The notes: generated from the letters alone by a model not told the origin. Positions 1 through 8,767 are shown, counted from the first letter of the stretch. The stretch: 64,000 nucleotides of DNA from Niveispirillum sp943370215 (GCA_943370215.1 CALRQC020000016.1:1-64000), one strand, 5' to 3'. Made by a program: numbers and translations.

Positions 1-390
1 TGCCTGCTGAAGATCGGCCAGGATGCAGCCGGCTTCTGCCGTCACCGTATAATCCGCCGCGTCCAGGTCACGGATGCGGTTCAACCGGCCGAGATTGAGC
101 AGAAAGGCCCCCTTATCCGCCGCCGCCACGGTGCCGCCCACCACGCCGGTATTGCCGCCCTGGGGGATCAGCGGCACGCCCGCAGCCGAGGCCAGGGCGG
201 CGATGGCGGCCACCTGGGCTGTATCAGCGGGGCGCAGCACGGCGGCGGGTTGGGACGTTTGCCGACGTCGCTGCTCAACCGCAAAGGGGGCCATATCCGC
301 CGCGTCCGTCAGCACATGGGCGGGTCCGATCAGGTCCGCGATGCGGGCAAGCAGGTCGGCAGGGGACATGGGGGCAGTTTCCCGGTTCAT
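1..390 (-). CDS. FAD-binding oxidase/dehydrogenase, N-terminal part (cut by window edge)
   Basis: The minus-strand reading frame runs off the left edge, so only about the first 130 residues are visible. The translation contains PQGGNTGVVGG, the hallmark of the PP-loop FAD-binding domain (FAD_binding_4) of the D-2-hydroxyacid / D-2-hydroxyglutarate / glycolate oxidase GlcD-type family, where the loop holds the FAD pyrophosphate. It is preceded by the usual N-terminal helix and by an AAVLRPADTAQVAAI stretch. ATG codons at 390 and 369 are both in frame and neither has a strong ribosome binding site. The substrate cannot be told from this fragment. Confidence 0.75.
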   Translation of the reverse strand, partial: MNRETAPMSPADLLARIADLIGPAHVLTDAADMAPFAVEQRRRQTSQPAAVLRPADTAQVAAIAALASAAGVPLIPQGGNTGVVGGTVAAADKGAFLLNLGRLNRIRDLDAADYTVTAEAGCILADLQQA

Positions 391-527
391 CGGCTCAACC
401 GATGCAGGCTAATGGACGGGTGCCGGGGGGTAAATACCCGCCTGGGCATGGGTGCTGCCGCCGAAAGTCCCGCCGCTGGTGGGACGATCCAGGCCATGAT
501 GCGGCCCGGTCATAAGGAGGAACCAGC

Positions 528-1088
528 ATGTCCGGCAAGGCGACAGCCCTGATCATCATCGATGTGCAGAACAATATCCTGTTGGGGTCCGACCCGCGCG
601 GGGTGGAGACACTGGTGGCCCTGGATGCCGTGGTGCAGCGGCTGGCGGCATTGGCCGCCCGCGCCCGCGCCCAGGGCGTGCCGGTGATCCATGTGCAGCA
701 TGATGGGGAGCCGGGGCACCGGCTGGAGAAAGGCAGTGAGGGCTGGAAGATAAGGGCGGAACTGGGGCCGGCGGCGGGGGAGCCCGTTTTCAATAAATCC
801 GCCTGCGATGCCTTTCTGGGCACCGGGCTGGCGGCGTCACTGCGTGAACGCGGCATCGGCCACCTGATCATTGGTGGCTGCATGACGCCCTATTGCATCG
901 ATACCAGTGTGCGCAGCGCCGTGGCGCATGGCTTTGACGTCACGCTACTGGAAGATGGACACATGACCTGCGATATCGGCGCGCTGCGCTTTGAGCAGAT
1001 CATTGCCCACCATAACCAGATATTGGATGGGTTCCCCGTCGGCCCGCACAAGGCACAGGTGCGCCCCAGCGCGGACCTGCTGGTCTGA
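528..1088 (+). CDS. Isochorismatase-family cysteine hydrolase
   Basis: This 186-residue protein has the size and fold pattern of stand-alone isochorismatase-like hydrolases (nicotinamidase-related amidases). The catalytic triad of the family is visible: Asp12 in LIIIDVQN, Lys90 in VFNKSACDAF and the nucleophile Cys123 in CMTPYCIDTSVRSA. An AAGGAGG ribosome binding site lies just upstream of the ATG. The gene converges on the tsaC gene, whose stop codon is directly adjacent. Family membership is clear, but the actual substrate (an amide, N-carbamoyl compound or isochorismate-like ether) cannot be predicted. Confidence 0.9.
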   Translation: MSGKATALIIIDVQNNILLGSDPRGVETLVALDAVVQRLAALAARARAQGVPVIHVQHDGEPGHRLEKGSEGWKIRAELGPAAGEPVFNKSACDAFLGTGLAASLRERGIGHLIIGGCMTPYCIDTSVRSAVAHGFDVTLLEDGHMTCDIGALRFEQIIAHHNQILDGFPVGPHKAQVRPSADLLV

Positions 1089-2045
1089 TCAGCCACGCGG
1101 CGCGGCGGCCCGGCGCAGCCGGTCATTGATGGCCACACCCAGCCCCTTTTCCGGCACCGGCATCACGGCGATGCCGGACAGGCCGGGCCGGTCCAGTGCC
1201 CGCAGCATGGCGAACAGGTTGGCCGCCGCCTCCGCCATGTCACCGCGTTGGGACAGGTTCAGCCGCATGGCCCCGCCGCGCAGGAACTGATCCGGCCCGA
1301 AGGCCAGCAGCGCCTCCGTCTCGCCCACGCTGTCGGCATCCAGCCGCACCGGCAGGCCGGGGGCGTAATGGCTGGTCATCATGCCGGGGGCCTTGATGCC
1401 ATCGCCGGCCCCCGCCAGTTCCACCCGGCCCAGCACCGCTTCCAACTCCTCCCGCGTCACCGAACCGGGGCGCAGCAGGCGGGCGGTGGGGCCGGTCAGG
1501 TCCAGCACCGTGGATTCCAGGCCGATTTCCGCCTTGCCGCCGGCCAGAATCAGTTGCAGCCGGGCGCCACCGCCATCGGGAAATTCCTCCGCCACATGCA
1601 GCGGCGTGGTGGGGGAGACATGGCCGGACCGGTTGGCGGACGGGGCCGCCACCGGTAAGCCGGATGCCGCCAACAGGGCGCGGGCCACGGGATGGGCGGG
1701 GCTGCGCACGGCCACACTGTCCATCCCGGCGCTGACCAGCAGCGACAGCGGCGCATCGGCCCGGCGCGGCAGCACCAGGGTCAGCGGGCCGGGCCAGTAA
1801 AGCTCGATCAACTGGCGGGCGCGATCATCCAGATGCACCAGCGGTTCGGCCGCCGTCTCATCCAGCACATGCACGATCAGCGGGTTGAAGCTGGGGCGGC
1901 CCTTGGCGGCGAAGATGGCGGCCACGGCCGCATCATCCCCGGCATTGCCGCCCAGCCCATAGACGGTTTCGGTGGGGAAGGCCACCAGCCCGCCCGCCGC
2001 CAGAATCGCCGCACCCCGCACATAGGCAGGCGTGCCCGGCGTCAT
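1089..2045 (-). CDS. tsaC: L-threonylcarbamoyladenylate synthase (Sua5/YciO/YrdC family)
   Basis: The enzyme makes threonylcarbamoyl-AMP from threonine, bicarbonate and ATP, the first step of the t6A37 modification of ANN-decoding tRNAs. The YrdC domain starts near residue 10 with GGLVAFPTETVYGLG and KGRPSFNPLIVHV, which carry the nucleotide and threonine site residues. With 318 residues it is the long Sua5 form with an extra C-terminal domain. I chose the ATG at 2045 because homologues begin about ten residues before the conserved AAIL..GGLVAFPTE block. In-frame ATGs at 2174 and 2345 would add a His/Pro-rich stretch that does not look like family sequence. No strong Shine-Dalgarno is visible. 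Confidence 0.9.
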   Translation of the reverse strand: MTPGTPAYVRGAAILAAGGLVAFPTETVYGLGGNAGDDAAVAAIFAAKGRPSFNPLIVHVLDETAAEPLVHLDDRARQLIELYWPGPLTLVLPRRADAPLSLLVSAGMDSVAVRSPAHPVARALLAASGLPVAAPSANRSGHVSPTTPLHVAEEFPDGGGARLQLILAGGKAEIGLESTVLDLTGPTARLLRPGSVTREELEAVLGRVELAGAGDGIKAPGMMTSHYAPGLPVRLDADSVGETEALLAFGPDQFLRGGAMRLNLSQRGDMAEAAANLFAMLRALDRPGLSGIAVMPVPEKGLGVAINDRLRRAAAPRG

Positions 2046-2302
2046 CACCGCCGGCCGGTCGGGATGCGGCGGGATGCTGGGGGCAGTGTGGTGGTGGCTG
2101 GGATCGTCGCAGCAATGATCGTGGGGCACAGGCGAGGCTACCGGGCGTGGCGGGAACGGAATGGCCCCCAGCATAGCCCCCGGCGGCCCTGGCGACACCG
2201 GCTTTCCCTGCAAACCCCGCCCCAGCCGGGGGCAGCACTGGCGGGGCGATCCGCTATCCGCTATAGCATGACAAAACATACTTCCGTGGGGGGAGAAAAC
2301 GC

Positions 2303-3634
2303 ATGAGCAATACGGCTGCCATGGCCGGTTCCGCCGTGGGTTCATCGGCGGAACATCTGACGCTGATGCTGCTTTACCAGCTGGTGGTGATTCTGGCGTT
2401 CAGCCGTCTGGTTTCCTGGATCAGCACGCGGTTCCTGGGGCAGACGGCGGTGGCGGGTGAAATCCTGGCCGGGCTGCTGCTGGGGCCATCGCTGATCGGT
2501 GCCTTGTTCCCCGATCTCTCCCACGCCCTGTTCGTGCCGGAAACCCTGCCCATCTTTGTCGGGCTGGCGCAATTGGGGCTGATCCTGTTGATGTTTCAGA
2601 TCGGCATGGAATTCCAGGTGACACCGGGGCGCGGGCGTGACGGGCGGGCTGTGGCGCTGATCAGCCTGACCGGCATCATCATCCCCTTTGCCTTGGGTTA
2701 CACCACCGCTCCCTTCTTCTGGCGGGAACTGGGCATGGACCCGGATCAGGGGCTGTTGGCCTTCCGCCTGTTCTTCGCCATCGCCATGTCGATCACGGCC
2801 ATCCCCATCCTGGGCCGGATTTTCATGGAGTTGGGCCTGTCGCACACGCGCACGGCGTCGCTGGTCATCGGCTCGGCGGCGATCGATGATATTTGCGGCT
2901 GGATGCTGCTGGGGCTGGTGGCCGCCATCGTCGCCGCCAATTTCGATATGGTGATGTTTCTGGCCCGGATTGCCGGGGTGGCCCTGTTCGTGGCGGTGAT
3001 GCTGGCCCTGGTGCGCCCCTTCCTGTCCCGCTGGGTGGCCGGAAGGATGGCGAAGGAGGGCGGCACGCTGGACACAACCACCATCGCCGGGCTGCTGCTG
3101 GAGCTGCTGGGGGCCGCCATCATCACCAGCAATCTGGGCATCTTCGCCATCATCGGCGGCTTCATTGTCGGCCATTGCCTGCAAAATGACCGGGCCTTTG
3201 TGGCGCAATGGAAAATGCGCGTCGGTGGGCTGGTGCAGGTGCTGCTGCTGCCCTTGTTCTTCGCCTATACGGGGTTGCGCACCGATGTCGGCTCCCTGTC
3301 TGCCTCTGGCTGGGGCCTGTGTGCGCTGGTCTGTCTGGTGGCCTTTGCCGGCAAGTTCGGCGGGGCCTATCTGGCCTGCCGCGCGTTGGGGGAGAGCCAC
3401 CGGCAGGCGGCCACCATTGGTGTTGCCATGAATACCCGGGCCCTGATGGAACTGATCGTGCTGAATATTGGTTATGATATGGGCGTGCTGCCCAAACCGA
3501 TGTTCAGCATGTTGGTGGTGATGGCCATTGTCAGCACCTTCATGGCCACCCCCTTGATCCGCTGGCTGATGGCATCCGAACGGGTCAGCCCGGAACTGAC
3601 CCGTGCCCGGCTGGCGGGGCTGTCGGCGAAATAA
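2303..3634 (+). CDS. Cation:proton antiporter, CPA2 family (KefB/Na+-H+ exchanger domain)
   Basis: This 443-residue protein is almost entirely hydrophobic, with 11-13 predicted membrane segments. It opens with LLYQLVVILAFSRLVSW, and GEILAGLLLGPSLIG is the characteristic second-helix motif of CPA2 exchangers. The segment MSITAIPILGRIFMELGL followed by IGSAAIDDICGW carries the family's ion-binding Asp pair. It ends shortly after the last helix, so it lacks the TrkA-N/RCK domain of KefB/KefC proteins. A GGGGGAG element precedes the ATG. The transported ion (Na+ or K+) is not determinable. It is transcribed divergently from tsaC. Confidence 0.88.
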   Translation: MSNTAAMAGSAVGSSAEHLTLMLLYQLVVILAFSRLVSWISTRFLGQTAVAGEILAGLLLGPSLIGALFPDLSHALFVPETLPIFVGLAQLGLILLMFQIGMEFQVTPGRGRDGRAVALISLTGIIIPFALGYTTAPFFWRELGMDPDQGLLAFRLFFAIAMSITAIPILGRIFMELGLSHTRTASLVIGSAAIDDICGWMLLGLVAAIVAANFDMVMFLARIAGVALFVAVMLALVRPFLSRWVAGRMAKEGGTLDTTTIAGLLLELLGAAIITSNLGIFAIIGGFIVGHCLQNDRAFVAQWKMRVGGLVQVLLLPLFFAYTGLRTDVGSLSASGWGLCALVCLVAFAGKFGGAYLACRALGESHRQAATIGVAMNTRALMELIVLNIGYDMGVLPKPMFSMLVVMAIVSTFMATPLIRWLMASERVSPELTRARLAGLSAK

Positions 3635-3637
3635 GGT

Positions 3638-4063
3638 TTATTCAATTCCCGGCTTCAGGGAGAAGACAACGCCCCAGCCGTCCGGGTCTTCGAAGCAGAC
3701 GGCCCGGTTCAGCCAATAGGCATTTTCCGGCTGTACGGGAACCCCGCCACGGGCCTGGATGGCGGCGCTGACAGTGTTCAACGCCGCCCGGTCATCGACA
3801 TACAGCACCAGCAGATTGTCACGGCTGGGGGCGGGGCAGGGGCTGCCATCGCGGTGCTGGGTGAATTCCAACTGCATCCCGGCATCGGGCAGGCCGAACA
3901 GCACCCCGTCATAACCGCCATGGTTGCCGCCCTCATCGCGCCAGCCGCCAATCACCGGCAGGCCGATGACATCGCGGTACCAGGCGGTGACCGCATCGAT
4001 CTGATCGGTCGGGCGGGCGACGCGCAGGCGGGTGATGGGCAGATGGTCGGGCCAGGGGGCCAT
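3638..4063 (-). CDS. VOC-family (glyoxalase/bleomycin resistance-like) protein
   Basis: A 141-residue protein with the paired beta-alpha-beta-beta-beta modules of the vicinal oxygen chelate fold: ITRLRVARPTDQIDAVTAWYRDVIGLPV at the N terminus and CFEDPDGWGVVF, the usual closing motif, near the C terminus. The ATG at 4063 is chosen over an upstream in-frame ATG at 4147 because AAAGGAGAAGG sits directly before it. It converges on the antiporter gene with a 3-base gap and diverges from the ParA gene. Not every canonical metal ligand is obvious, so it may be a binding protein or a metal-dependent enzyme. Confidence 0.85.
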   Translation of the reverse strand: MAPWPDHLPITRLRVARPTDQIDAVTAWYRDVIGLPVIGGWRDEGGNHGGYDGVLFGLPDAGMQLEFTQHRDGSPCPAPSRDNLLVLYVDDRAALNTVSAAIQARGGVPVQPENAYWLNRAVCFEDPDGWGVVFSLKPGIE

Positions 4064-4167
4064 ATGTCCTTCTCCTTTTGTGCGGCGCAGCACTTGCCGC
4101 TTCACGACCTTCCCGGCACACTCCAGAGCCGGATCAAGGCAAAACACAGAACAGGGGGAAACCTGCC

Positions 4168-4806
4168 ATGGCGGGCCGCGTCTTTACAATCGCACAGCAG
4201 AAGGGCGGGGCGGGCAAGACGACGCTGGCCATTCATCTGGCCCATGCCTGGGTGCTGGCCGGGCGTAGCGTCGCCCTGGTGGATATCGATCCCCAAGGCA
4301 GCCTTTCCGCCTGGTATCAACAGCGCGTGGCGGCCTTAGGCGAGGGGCGTACCGGCCTGACCCATGCCCAGCTTTCCGGCTGGCGCACCCAGCGGGAGGT
4401 GGAAAAGCTGGTGCAGGCGCATGAGGTGGTGGTGATCGACAGCCCGCCGCACGCAGAGACGGAGGCGCGAATCGCCGTGCGCGCTGCCGATCTGGTGGTG
4501 GTGCCGGTCCAGCCCAGCCCGATGGACCTGTGGGCCACCCGCCCGACGCTGGATCTGGCCAAGGCGGAAAAGCGCCCGGCCCTGATTGTGCTGAACCGGG
4601 TGCCGGCGCGGGGGCGTCTGGTGGATGCGGTGGCGGAAAAGGCGGCCGAACTGGGCGTGCCGGTGGCCGTGTCGCACCTGGGCAACCGCATCGGTTTCGC
4701 CGCCGCCCTGATGGAGGGGTTGACCCTGTCGGAAACGGAACCGCGTTCGCGCGGGCGCGACGAGGTGGAGGCACTGGCGGCTGAAATCTGGGGGTTCGGT
4801 GGTTAA
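4168..4806 (+). CDS. Orphan ParA-family ATPase
   Basis: A 212-residue P-loop ATPase of the ParA/MinD superfamily. The deviant Walker A motif QQKGGAGKTTLA lies at the N terminus with both signature lysines. VALVDIDPQGS is the A' motif and VVVIDSPPHAE is Walker B. No ParB gene or centromere-like repeat cluster is nearby, so this is probably not the chromosome-partition ParA but one of the orphan ParAs that position cellular cargo on the nucleoid; that role is inference. ATG 4168 is preceded by AGGGGGAA. An upstream in-frame start at 4078 would add an unrelated basic tail. Confidence 0.88.
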   Translation: MAGRVFTIAQQKGGAGKTTLAIHLAHAWVLAGRSVALVDIDPQGSLSAWYQQRVAALGEGRTGLTHAQLSGWRTQREVEKLVQAHEVVVIDSPPHAETEARIAVRAADLVVVPVQPSPMDLWATRPTLDLAKAEKRPALIVLNRVPARGRLVDAVAEKAAELGVPVAVSHLGNRIGFAAALMEGLTLSETEPRSRGRDEVEALAAEIWGFGG

Positions 4807-4864
4807 AACCAACTGACCTTGGTCAGAACCGACGGTCCTGATCAAGGCGGCCCCCAGACGCTGG

Positions 4865-6085
4865 TCACAGCTTGCTATAATCCGGCAGTTCAAACCAGAA
4901 GGTTGCCCCGCCGCAGGCGTTAGGCTGATAGCCGATTTCCCCACCCATCGCGCAAACCAGATAGCGCGCCGTGGCCAGTCCCAGACAAACCCGCCCCGGC
5001 GCGCGCTCCAGCCCGGCCTGGGTTTGGGGGAAGGGATCAAACAGCGTCCCTTGCATGGCGCAGGGGATGCCGGGTCCATTATCCGACAGGCTGAAATGAA
5101 GATGGCCCGGCTGTTTGCCCGGGCCGATATCCAGCCTGATATCTCCTTTCTCGGTGAAACTGACGGCGTTTGACAGAAGCAGCCCCAACACCTGCTGTAC
5201 CCTCATCGGGTCGCCCCGCATCATGGCTGGCAGGCCGGGCTGTTGGGATAGAAGATAATTGATCGGTTTGTCCGGCGCTTTGCGCTTGGCTGCCAGCAAG
5301 CTGCGCCGGGCCAGATCTTCCAGCGGGAAGTCCATGATATCCAAGGTAATGCCAGAGGATTCCAGCCGGGCATAATCCATTGCCGCAGCCAATACCCCCA
5401 CCAGATCGCGGGTGGTTTTATGCAACAGTTCGGCATATTCCCGCTGCGGCGTTGGCAGCCTGTCGGCCACCAGCATTTCGGCAAAGCCCAGGATGCTGTG
5501 CAGCGGGTCACGCACTTCCCGGTTCATCTTCACCAGGAAATCCTGTTGATCACGCAGTGCCTTTTCCATCGTCAGCAGGCTCAGCCGCGCCTCCCGCTGT
5601 TCCTTGTCCAGCGCCAGCCGTTCGGCGGCGGTATCCGCCAGTTGTTCCAAAAGCTGGACCTGGGCATCATCAAAGGCCGGGTGCGGTAGATGGTCCATCA
5701 CGCAAAAGACGCCCAGCACATGGCCAGCGTCGCTGAAAATCGGAACCCCGGCATAGAAGGAAATGCCGGCAGTGCCGGTGACAAGCTCATTGTTGCAATA
5801 GTCGGGGTGACAGCTCAGGTCGCCCAGGATAACCGGCTTTTCATCGCGTAAGACCTGCATACACAGGGTCTTTTCCCGTGGCACCGGTTCGTTGCCGATC
5901 CCCTCTGTGGCCACCGGCCAGACGGTGGCCCCATCGATAATGTTCACCATCGCCATCGGCATGGCGAAAAGCTGGCGGGCCAAACCGGCCAGCCGCAGAA
6001 AACGGCTGTCCGGTACCGGTGTTAAGCCACAATACGCGGCAACGGCCTGTAACCGAACTTTTTCAGTCATATCCCCGACGGTCAT
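4865..6085 (-). CDS. GAF-domain histidine-kinase-like protein lacking the phospho-acceptor His
   Basis: A 406-residue protein with no membrane segment. Residues about 20-160 form a GAF sensor domain (MAMVNIIDGATVWPVATEG, ISFYAGVPI, LGVFCVMD). A coiled linker (about 160-182), a HisKA-like dimerisation helix pair (183-245) and a HATPase domain (about 285-403) follow. The HATPase N box (LLLSNAVSFTEKG, Asn306), G1 box (DNGPGI, 335-340) and LGLA of the G2 box are present. At the H box the family's S-H-E-x-R is N-R-E-V-R: residue 189 is Arg, not His. Autophosphorylation on the usual residue is therefore impossible. No response regulator is adjacent. The start could instead be Met6. Confidence 0.87.
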   Translation of the reverse strand: MTVGDMTEKVRLQAVAAYCGLTPVPDSRFLRLAGLARQLFAMPMAMVNIIDGATVWPVATEGIGNEPVPREKTLCMQVLRDEKPVILGDLSCHPDYCNNELVTGTAGISFYAGVPIFSDAGHVLGVFCVMDHLPHPAFDDAQVQLLEQLADTAAERLALDKEQREARLSLLTMEKALRDQQDFLVKMNREVRDPLHSILGFAEMLVADRLPTPQREYAELLHKTTRDLVGVLAAAMDYARLESSGITLDIMDFPLEDLARRSLLAAKRKAPDKPINYLLSQQPGLPAMMRGDPMRVQQVLGLLLSNAVSFTEKGDIRLDIGPGKQPGHLHFSLSDNGPGIPCAMQGTLFDPFPQTQAGLERAPGRVCLGLATARYLVCAMGGEIGYQPNACGGATFWFELPDYSKL

Positions 6086-6179
6086 GGTGATGATCCAATC
6101 TGTGCCGCCAGGAGATAGTTCTGCTGAAGAAGCCGGCTGTCAATTTGACCAACCGTATAGAGTTACCGCCAATTTACTT

Positions 6180-6644
6180 TTACAGGGATTTAACGGCTTC
6201 CAGGACGGCTTCCACATGGCCGGGCACTTTCACCTTGCGCCAGATCTGGCGGACCACGCCTTCCTTGTCGATCAGGAAGGTGCTGCGTTCGATGCCCATG
6301 TATTTCTTGCCATACATGTTCTTTTCCACCCAGGCGCCGAACTGCTCCGTCACGTCGCTCCCAGCGTCAGAGGCCAGGGTGAAGGGCAGCTTGTACTTGG
6401 CCTTGAACTTGTCGTGGCTGGCCACACTGTCCTTGGAGATGCCGATGATGGTGGCGTCCACCTGCTCAAAATGGGGCAGGTTCTCGCCAAAACCGCAGGC
6501 CTGTGTGGTACAGCCGGAAGTATCGTCCTTGGGGTAGAAATAGACCACAACATTGCGGCCCCGCAGGGCCGACAGGGTAACGCTGCCATTGCCGTCGGTG
6601 GGCAGGGTGAAATCCGGCGCGGCTGCGCCGATGGAAATGGTCAT
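6180..6644 (-). CDS. bcp: Thioredoxin-dependent peroxiredoxin, Bcp/PrxQ type
   Basis: A 154-residue atypical 2-Cys peroxiredoxin that reduces H2O2 and organic hydroperoxides in the cytosol. The core motif is FYPKDDTSGCTTQACGF, with peroxidatic Cys45 and resolving Cys50 four residues on, the spacing that defines the BCP/PrxQ class. The C-terminal STFLIDKEGVVRQIWRKVKV is also family-typical. The ATG at 6644 is preceded by a GGAG element. An in-frame ATG at 6704 would add 20 residues not shared with the family. It is divergent from the DinB-fold gene. Confidence 0.93.
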   Translation of the reverse strand: MTISIGAAAPDFTLPTDGNGSVTLSALRGRNVVVYFYPKDDTSGCTTQACGFGENLPHFEQVDATIIGISKDSVASHDKFKAKYKLPFTLASDAGSDVTEQFGAWVEKNMYGKKYMGIERSTFLIDKEGVVRQIWRKVKVPGHVEAVLEAVKSL

Positions 6645-6721
6645 ATCGGGTTTCTCCGATGGTGGTCGAGGCACGATGGCTGTTAGGTAGCCCGCCACCG
6701 GCATCAGAAAAGGGTTAAGGA

Positions 6722-7270
6722 ATGATCGACGTCGATTATGTGCGGACCATGCTGGTTTATGGAAGCTGGATGAATCGCCGTCTGCTGGACGCCAGTGCCG
6801 CCATCCCCGACAGTGACCGCCGCCGCGACATGGGCGCCTTTTTCAGGTCGCTGCATGGCACGCTGGATCATCTGTTATGGGGTGATCTGATCTGGATGCA
6901 GCGTTTCATCGGCAGCCCTGTGCTGCTGCCCAGCGCCGATGGCCTGATCTGCCCGACCTGGGAGGGCTTGGTGGCACAACGCGCTGCCGCCGATGCGCAT
7001 ATGCTGAACTGGGCGGAAAAACAGCTTACGGCGGAATGGCTGGCCGCCCCGCTTCATTATGTCAGCAAGCTGGCGCGTCGCCAGCGCGTCATGCCGGCCT
7101 GGGTGCTGGTGACCCATATGCTGAACCATGGCACCCATCATCGCGGTCAGGCGACCACGCTGATGATGCAGTTGGGTGTCGATCCGGGTGTCACCGATCT
7201 GGCGGCCATGCCCGCCCTGTTCGATGGTTCGCTGGGGATCGACGCGCAGGATGAACCCTGGCTTGGGTGA
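6722..7270 (+). CDS. DinB-family protein (putative metal-dependent helical-bundle enzyme)
   Basis: A 182-residue protein with the DinB four-helix-bundle pattern. The three expected metal-binding histidines are present: His50 in LDHLLWGD, and His136 and His140 in LNHGTHHRGQ, the family's HxxxHRGQ signature. Families with this fold include YfiT-like hydrolases and thiol transferases that use bacillithiol or mycothiol. Which substrate this one uses is not predictable. TAAGGA precedes the ATG. It sits between two peroxiredoxin genes, which hints at a detoxification role (inference from context only). A strong hairpin follows the stop codon. Confidence 0.85.
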   Translation: MIDVDYVRTMLVYGSWMNRRLLDASAAIPDSDRRRDMGAFFRSLHGTLDHLLWGDLIWMQRFIGSPVLLPSADGLICPTWEGLVAQRAAADAHMLNWAEKQLTAEWLAAPLHYVSKLARRQRVMPAWVLVTHMLNHGTHHRGQATTLMMQLGVDPGVTDLAAMPALFDGSLGIDAQDEPWLG

Positions 7271-7278
7271 TTGAAGCG

Positions 7279-7313
7279 GACGGGCGCCGGTCCCAGCCGG
7301 CGCCCGTCCTTTT
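7279..7313 (+). terminator. Rho-independent terminator after the DinB-fold gene
   Basis: A perfect 12-bp stem (GACGGGCGCCGG paired with its complement) with a 6-base loop at 7279-7308 is followed by CTTTT. It lies eight bases after the DinB-fold stop and directly abuts the stop codon of the converging peroxiredoxin gene, so it may block transcription from both sides. Confidence 0.8.
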
Positions 7314-7315
7314 GA

Positions 7316-7798
7316 TTACAACTGCTTCAGGATGTAATCGGCGCTGGATACTTCGAACGCGCCCGGCTTTTCCACTTCCAGGCGGGTCACCACGCCATCG
7401 TCGGCCACCAGGGCGAAACGCTGGCCGCGATGGCCCAGATTATAGGCGGTGCCATCCATTTCCAGGCCCAGGGCCTTGGTCAGGGTGCCATTGCCGTCGG
7501 GCAGCATGGTGATCTTGCCGGCCGTGTTGTTGGCCTTGCCCCAGGCCTGCATGACGAACGGGTCGTTCACGGCCAGGCAGACGATCTCTTCCACGCCCTT
7601 GGCCTTCAGCGCCTCGGCATTATCGACAAAGCCCGGCAGGTGCTTGGCGGAGCAGGTGGGGGTGAAGGCACCCGGCACCGAGAACAACACCACCTTCTTG
7701 CCCTTGAACAGATCGTCCGTGCTGATCTCCTGCATACCCGACTCGGTCAGATGCTTCAGGGTAACCGACGGAACGCGGTCGCCAACCTTAAGGGTCAT
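7316..7798 (-). CDS. Peroxiredoxin, Prx5/AhpE-like (redoxin domain)
   Basis: A 160-residue protein of the Prx5 subfamily, which reduces peroxides with glutaredoxin/GSH or thioredoxin. The signature FSVPGAFTPTCSAKHLPGF carries the peroxidatic Cys49. AYNLGHRGQRFALVADDGVV is the conserved C-terminal block of this subfamily. There is no fused glutaredoxin domain. The ATG at 7798 starts two residues before the conserved VGDRVPSV. The gene is monocistronic, facing the DinB-fold gene and divergent from yqgE. Confidence 0.92.
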   Translation of the reverse strand: MTLKVGDRVPSVTLKHLTESGMQEISTDDLFKGKKVVLFSVPGAFTPTCSAKHLPGFVDNAEALKAKGVEEIVCLAVNDPFVMQAWGKANNTAGKITMLPDGNGTLTKALGLEMDGTAYNLGHRGQRFALVADDGVVTRLEVEKPGAFEVSSADYILKQL

Positions 7799-7955
7799 CG
7801 CTTGGTTCTCCCCATGGGATACATGTTGGTGGATGATGCATAGGTTCTAGGCTGTGGACCGTCCCACGGCAAGGCGGGGATGGATTAGCCGGGAAATTAA
7901 CCCACATTCTGTCCACGCGGACTGATATCATTCCCCCTGTCATCATGTTGAGCCG

Positions 7956-8573
7956 ATGCCCATGAAACAGCCCTTCAAACATGCCGCCGGCCGGCCGGAC
8001 AAGCCGGTTAACCCGTCTGGTGATTCGCTGGCCGGGCAGTTCCTGGTCGCCATGCCCCAGATGCCGGACGAACGGTTTGCCCGGACCGTCATCTATATTT
8101 GCGCCCATAGCGCCGAAGGGGCCATGGGGCTGGTGGTCAACCGCCTGTTCCAGGGCGTGGCCTTCCCCGATCTGCTGGCACAACTGCATGTGGAGGTGGA
8201 CAAGCCGCGCGGCAGCCTGCGCGTCCATTATGGCGGCCCGGTGGAAACCGGCCGCGGCTTTGTGCTGCACAGCGCCGATTACCTGCGCGAGGGCAGTATG
8301 GCCGTCACGCAAGAGGTGGTGTTGACCGCCACGGTGGACATATTGCGCGCCGTGGCGGAAGGCGCGGGCCCCCAAAAGGGCTTTCTGGCCCTTGGCTATG
8401 CCGGCTGGGGGCCGGGCCAGTTGGATCAGGAAATGCAGGCCAATGGCTGGCTGAACGTGCCGGCCGATACTGCCCTGCTGTTCGATCCCGACCTGGACCA
8501 TAAATGGGAGCGCAGCCTGGCCCGGCTGGGCATCGACCTGTCCATGCTTTCCACCGATATCGGCCACGCCTGA
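7956..8573 (+). CDS. YqgE/AlgH family protein (UPF0301)
   Basis: A 205-residue protein matching the UPF0301 family throughout: LAGQFLVAMPQMPDERFARTVIYICAHSAEGAMGLVVNR at 25-64, YGGPVETGRGFVLHS, and FLALGYAGWGPGQLDQEM. The family is widespread; AlgH was named from alginate regulation in Pseudomonas, but its molecular role is still unclear, so I give no function. Two in-frame ATGs (7956 and 7962) are possible, neither with a strong ribosome binding site. The N-terminal 23 residues are a basic extension before the conserved core. Confidence 0.9.
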   Translation: MPMKQPFKHAAGRPDKPVNPSGDSLAGQFLVAMPQMPDERFARTVIYICAHSAEGAMGLVVNRLFQGVAFPDLLAQLHVEVDKPRGSLRVHYGGPVETGRGFVLHSADYLREGSMAVTQEVVLTATVDILRAVAEGAGPQKGFLALGYAGWGPGQLDQEMQANGWLNVPADTALLFDPDLDHKWERSLARLGIDLSMLSTDIGHA

Positions 8574-8767
8574 TCTTTTGATCCGAAGGGGCGGCTATTG
8601 TGTTAACGATCCGGCCGCGCGGACCTGCGCGGTTGCAGTCGGCCCCGGCCTTGCCCGTCTTTCGTCTTACTCCGGACGTAATCATGGGGTGATCTTGCCT
8701 CAGGGCGGGACTGGATGGGTGCCGGGACGCCCGCACGCGAAAGCCAATAAGGAAGCGAGAGACCACC

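Noticed and set aside
4806..4864. Palindrome CTGACCTTGGTCAG between two converging genes
   Set aside because: The arms leave almost no loop and no T tract follows, so I did not call a terminator.
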